DNA of 64,000 nt from CAVSIP01 sp963728075 (lineage in GTDB: Bacteria; Actinomycetota; Actinomycetes; JAFAQI01; DASSKL01). The translations under genes were made by a program, and so were the position numbers. Under the pieces are notes generated by a model. The model saw only the letters and a program-made list of their open reading frames with translations, did not search any database and was not told the DNA's origin. The DNA lies in the NCBI GenBank assembly GCA_963728075.1, contig CAVSIP010000003.1, forward strand, positions 62,001 through 126,000. Direction: 5' to 3'. Every line of letters starts with the position of its first letter. The first letter of the stretch is position 1. This document shows, piece by piece, positions 60,333 through 64,000 of the stretch.

Positions 60333-60635
60333 GTGACGCACTGGGCGCCCCTGCTGCGCACCGACCACGCGCTTGCCGGCGATCTGCACGCGGCCGCCTT
60401 CGCTCTGGTCGGCACCGCCCTGCTCCGGGCGAGGTGGGCGCGTGCGTTCGCGTACGCGGCCGCGGCGCTGCTCGCCCTCGCCGTCGGCTTCTCGCGGCTC
60501 GCGCTCGGCGTGCACTACTTCTCCGACGTCCTCGGCGGCTGGCTGATCGGGCTGTGCTGGACCTTCCTCGTGGCTGCCGCCCTGGGTCGGCACAGCACCC
60601 GGTCACCGTTGCGGCGCGGGGGAGACGTGGCGTAG
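60333..60635 (+). pseudogene. PAP2-superfamily protein, C-terminal fragment
   Basis: From GTG 60333, 100 residues. AVGFSRLALGVHYFSDVLGG with WLIGLCWTFLVAAALG is the third phosphatase motif (S-R-x-x-x-x-x-H-x-x-x-D) and last helix of the PAP2 family. The first motif (K-x6-R-P) and the P-S-G-H motif are absent, and nothing upstream supplies them. It is either a relic or a rearranged gene fused to the end of the glucosidase operon. Overlaps the convergent esterase by 33 bp. Confidence 0.65.
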
Positions 60636-61817
60636 CCGCTGGAGCTGCTCCCGCGGGTGCGTGACCAGTGCGGTGTGGGCGGCGGAGCAGGACACGGCGC
60701 GCAGCGCCGCCCGGTGACGGCTGCGCTTCCCGGGGGTGACCCCGGAGAAGTACTGGGAGGCGAAGTCCAGCGAGTACGGCAGCTCCGTGCGAGCCTCCCG
60801 CCAGGTGTGCTCCTGCCCGGCCGCGAGACGGGTCACGACGCGCTCGCCTGCCGCGAGCAGCTCTCTGCGGAGCAGCCGCAGCCGCGTCACGTCGCCGTGG
60901 TCGTTGCTGCCGGCGTCCAGGTAGAACCACTGGGGGTGCCGTACGTGGCGTCCGCGCAGATAGTCAATCGGGGCGTTGGCGTCGTACCGCACCCGGTCAC
61001 CGTGGAAGGCCACCTGCAGAGCCTCGCTTCCCGGCTCGCCGGAGGGCAGGTGCGCCAGGACGACGCCGTACACCGCCGGGTGGCGCAGTGCCAGGTTCAG
61101 CGCGCAGTCCGCCCCGGCGCTGACGCCTCCGATCCCGCGGCCGGCAGTGCTGCGGATGGTGCGGAACCGCCGGTCCACCTCGTGCACCACGGTGCTCGTC
61201 AGGTACGTGTCGAGCTGCGGCCCGCTCACCGCGTTCACGCACTCGTAGTCCTCGAACGCGCCGTCGTTGGAGCTCGGCGCGACCAGGATCATCGGCCGGA
61301 TGGCCCGCCAGCGCACCAGGTAGCCACTGATGACCGCAGCCTCACCGGCTCGGAACCAGTCGACTGCACTGCCCGGGTTCCCGGGGAGCAGGTAGACGAC
61401 CGGATAGCGCCGGAACCGGTTGACCGGTGACCCGTAGCCGGGCGGCAGGTAGACGTACGTCTCCCCGTCGCTCACGCCCAGACGCGGATCGGGCAGCTGG
61501 AGACGTACGACCTGGCCGTCGCCCTTGCCCGGCACGGGGAACGCCCCGGTCAGCGACGCCACGGTGGGCAGGTAGCCGACGTAGGTGTTCACACCGGTAG
61601 CCGCGCCCAGCAGCAACGAGGCGAGCATCGCGACGGCGAGGGCGGCGGTAGCGGTGCGCGGGTGCCGTCGCCACAGCGACCCCCGCCGTACGGCCAGCAG
61701 CGCCGCGGCACAGATCACAGCCAGCCCGGCGAACGCCGCCGGCACCGCCGGGCTCTCGAGCGGTCCCGTTCCGGGTTCGCGGGCCAGGATGCCGGGGGCG
61801 ATGGCCAGCGACGGCAC
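60603..61817 (-). CDS. Membrane-anchored esterase D/antigen-85-like hydrolase
   Basis: About 404 residues from GTG 61817; the start is uncertain because the frame extends further. Two N-terminal helices (AAFAGLAVICAAALLAV, AALAVAMLASLLLGAATG) precede NTYVGYLPTVASLTG, typical of actinobacterial esterases of this type. The alpha/beta-hydrolase domain has YPVVYLLPGNPGSAVDWF, nucleophile elbow IGGVSAGADCALNLAL, and Asp and His in DAGSNDHGD and GQEHTWREART. The catalytic domain should face outside. Substrate unknown (ester or acyl transfer). Divergent from the aldo/keto reductase. Confidence 0.85.
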   Translation of the reverse strand: MPSLAIAPGILAREPGTGPLESPAVPAAFAGLAVICAAALLAVRRGSLWRRHPRTATAALAVAMLASLLLGAATGVNTYVGYLPTVASLTGAFPVPGKGDGQVVRLQLPDPRLGVSDGETYVYLPPGYGSPVNRFRRYPVVYLLPGNPGSAVDWFRAGEAAVISGYLVRWRAIRPMILVAPSSNDGAFEDYECVNAVSGPQLDTYLTSTVVHEVDRRFRTIRSTAGRGIGGVSAGADCALNLALRHPAVYGVVLAHLPSGEPGSEALQVAFHGDRVRYDANAPIDYLRGRHVRHPQWFYLDAGSNDHGDVTRLRLLRRELLAAGERVVTRLAAGQEHTWREARTELPYSLDFASQYFSGVTPGKRSRHRAALRAVSCSAAHTALVTHPREQLQRLRHVSPAPQR

Positions 61818-61947
61818 GTGTGCGGTGATGGGAACGGGCGCGGCCGTCGTGGGCAGGGATGTGCAGGTGGCGCTCGACGCGTCCGTGGACACACCCGGCC
61901 AACGGTCCACCGACAGCCGCGGTTCCGGGCTGGATACGTTGACGGGC

Positions 61948-62919
<972 letters not shown>

Positions 62920-62923
62920 CCCG

Positions 62924-63595
62924 TCACGTCGGGGCGAACGTGCAGACCTGCGCGCGCCGGTAGTCGACCTCCTCGAGCTCCGGCAGGGTCGGCACGTCGT
63001 ACGCCGCGAGCGTGACCAGCCCCTCGCTCGGGAAGTAGCGACGCCCGGGATCGCCGAGCAGCACGCGTGCCTCGAGGTCGTGGGCGTCGCGCAGCCACGA
63101 CAGCATCCGTTGCGCCATGCCGTGCTCGTAGCAGACGTCGCCGGCGAGGACCACGTCGACGTCGAGCAAGGGAAGATCCAGCAGGTCCTCGTCCGCGTAC
63201 GCCACGTGCACGCCGTTGGCCGCCGCGTTCGCACGTACGGCCGCGCCGGCGTACGGGTCGATGTCCGCGGCGAGCACGGACGCGGCACCGGCCCGTGCAG
63301 CGGCGATCGCGCACAGTCCCGACCCGGCGGCGAGGTCGAGCACCCGCCGGCCGGCGACCTCCGCCGGATGGTCGAGCACGTAGCGGGCGACCGCCTGCCC
63401 GCCGGCCCAGGCGAACGCCCAGAACGGCGGGGGGACGCCTGCCTCGCCGAGGTCGTCCTCGGTCATCTCCCAGATCGGGGTCACCTCGTCGGCGAGGTGC
63501 AGCTGAAGCTCCGGTACGTGCGGCGGGCGTCGCAGCAGCGTGTTACGCACGACGAAGTCATGTCGGCGCGCGGCGAGGTCCGACGGTGGGCTCAC
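62924..63595 (-). CDS. Class I methyltransferase, ETF-beta/PrmA-like
   Basis: 223 residues from GTG 63595. WEMTEDDLGEAGVPPPFWAF-type substrate segment with P-P-P-F-W-A, then AWAGGQAVARYVLDHP, the SAM loop VLDLAAGSGLCAIAAARAGA, ADIDPYAGAAVRANAAANG and DVVLAGDVCYEH. The W-E and D-V-C-Y-E motifs match METTL20/PrmA-like protein lysine methyltransferases. Target protein unknown. Confidence 0.88.
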   Translation of the reverse strand: MSPPSDLAARRHDFVVRNTLLRRPPHVPELQLHLADEVTPIWEMTEDDLGEAGVPPPFWAFAWAGGQAVARYVLDHPAEVAGRRVLDLAAGSGLCAIAAARAGAASVLAADIDPYAGAAVRANAAANGVHVAYADEDLLDLPLLDVDVVLAGDVCYEHGMAQRMLSWLRDAHDLEARVLLGDPGRRYFPSEGLVTLAAYDVPTLPELEEVDYRRAQVCTFAPT

Positions 63596-63933
63596 TGCAT
63601 CAGCATGCCCGTTCCAGCAACGACGATCGGACCTCGGTTCCACCCGCGCCGGTCTGGATGTCATGCTGGCGCACACCGCTCCAGACCCCGGCGGACCGAT
63701 CATCCAACCGAATCGGGGACCGATCGTGCATCCGCCTGAGCGAGGCCCTGCCCGAGTGGTGCTGTCGACTGTTGGGCGGCTCATGCGGACGCTGCTGCGG
63801 CTTCACGGTGACGCCCTGGGCAATGCCGAGCAGGCCGTGCAGCGCAACGAGGAGAGCCGGCGACACCGGGAGCGCGTACAGGCCGATGTCGACGAGATCG
63901 TGGATACGCAGTCGGCACCGCGCTGATGCGGGC
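63596..63933. other. Intergenic stretch with one doubtful small ORF
   Basis: A forward frame ends at 63926 and could start at ATG 63783, giving 47 residues (RLHGDALGNAEQAVQRNEES, then a charged helix). No ribosome binding site or family match is evident. The first half of the stretch shows no gene-like signal. Confidence 0.3.
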
Positions 63934-64000
63934 TCAGCGGATGGGCCGGTAGCGACAGACCTGGACGCCGGTCGCAGTGGTGGCAGCCGAGATGAGCTCG
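63934..64000 (-). CDS. C-terminal end of an unidentified gene
   Basis: A reverse-strand frame open to the right edge ends ELISAATTATGVQVCRYRPI-R with a TGA at 63934-63936. Too short to identify. Its codon pattern is consistent with coding DNA. Confidence 0.3.
   Translation of the reverse strand, partial: ELISAATTATGVQVCRYRPIR

Overview
The window is about 64 kb of very G+C-rich DNA with frequent GTG starts, 4-bp ATGA/GTGA gene overlaps and typical actinobacterial families (SpoIIE-type phosphatases, PPOX and LLM oxidoreductases of F420-using groups, a class F sortase, MMPL transporter, MoxR/DUF58/DUF4129 operon). It reads as a chromosomal segment of an actinomycete; I cannot name the genus from sequence alone.

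Layout. 0-4.2 kb: start of a YceI gene divergent from a MarR regulator with a duplicated palindromic operator, a double-GNAT acetyltransferase, and a PAS-PAS-PAS-GAF-SpoIIE phosphatase. 4.3-5.2 kb: a scar where a response regulator and a DUF3883 gene have both lost their 5' ends at one junction. 5.4-21.4 kb: a catabolic locus around a LacI-type regulator. On the reverse strand are a PLP lyase/deaminase, LLM and PPOX oxidoreductases, two amidohydrolases, a GMC oxidoreductase with its small subunit, and a DUF993 protein. On the forward strand are a CocE/NonD hydrolase, a ribose-type ABC importer and an isochorismatase-family hydrolase. Matching operators (core GGCAAACGNTTTCC or its complement) precede three transcription units. 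The substrate is unknown; a sugar-like or glycosylated compound is an inference.

21.5-24.5 kb: tRNA-Lys(TTT) followed by mobile debris (IS1380 inserted in an ISL3 remnant, an integrase remnant), a VapBC-type pair and a second PIN-domain fragment. 24.5-31.3 kb: ArsR-SRPBCC pair, small alpha/beta-barrel genes and a berberine-bridge-type oxidase; one small gene is split by an IS3-family element that itself carries an IS30 element, both with 3-bp target duplications. 31.5-38.0 kb: DinB, ArsR-rhodanese and MFS genes, then the DUF4129-MoxR-DUF58 operon. 38.1-39.6 kb: ArsM methyltransferase, a Cys-ended small protein and ArsR around a large inverted repeat. 39.6-48.2 kb: sortase F, DUF4397 surface protein, CarH-like B12/MerR regulator, amidohydrolase, a second phosphatase, an aminoglycoside-phosphotransferase-family kinase, a broken CoA transferase and a small cation transporter. 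48.2-53.4 kb: PIG-L deacetylase and NifX-like gene; a four-gene unit (Cys-rich miniprotein, SAM methyltransferase, two membrane proteins with CxxC motifs) behind a CsoR-like operator; MMPL transporter. 53.6-60.2 kb: a complete sugar ABC importer plus GH1 beta-glucosidase operon. 60.3-64 kb: PAP2 fragment, membrane-anchored esterase, aldo/keto reductase, methyltransferase.

A recurrent oddity is single-base indels, mostly in G/C runs, that break otherwise well-conserved genes. They occur in core genes and in freshly inserted IS elements alike, so base-calling error is at least as likely as genuine decay; these genes are listed as pseudogenes with that caveat.
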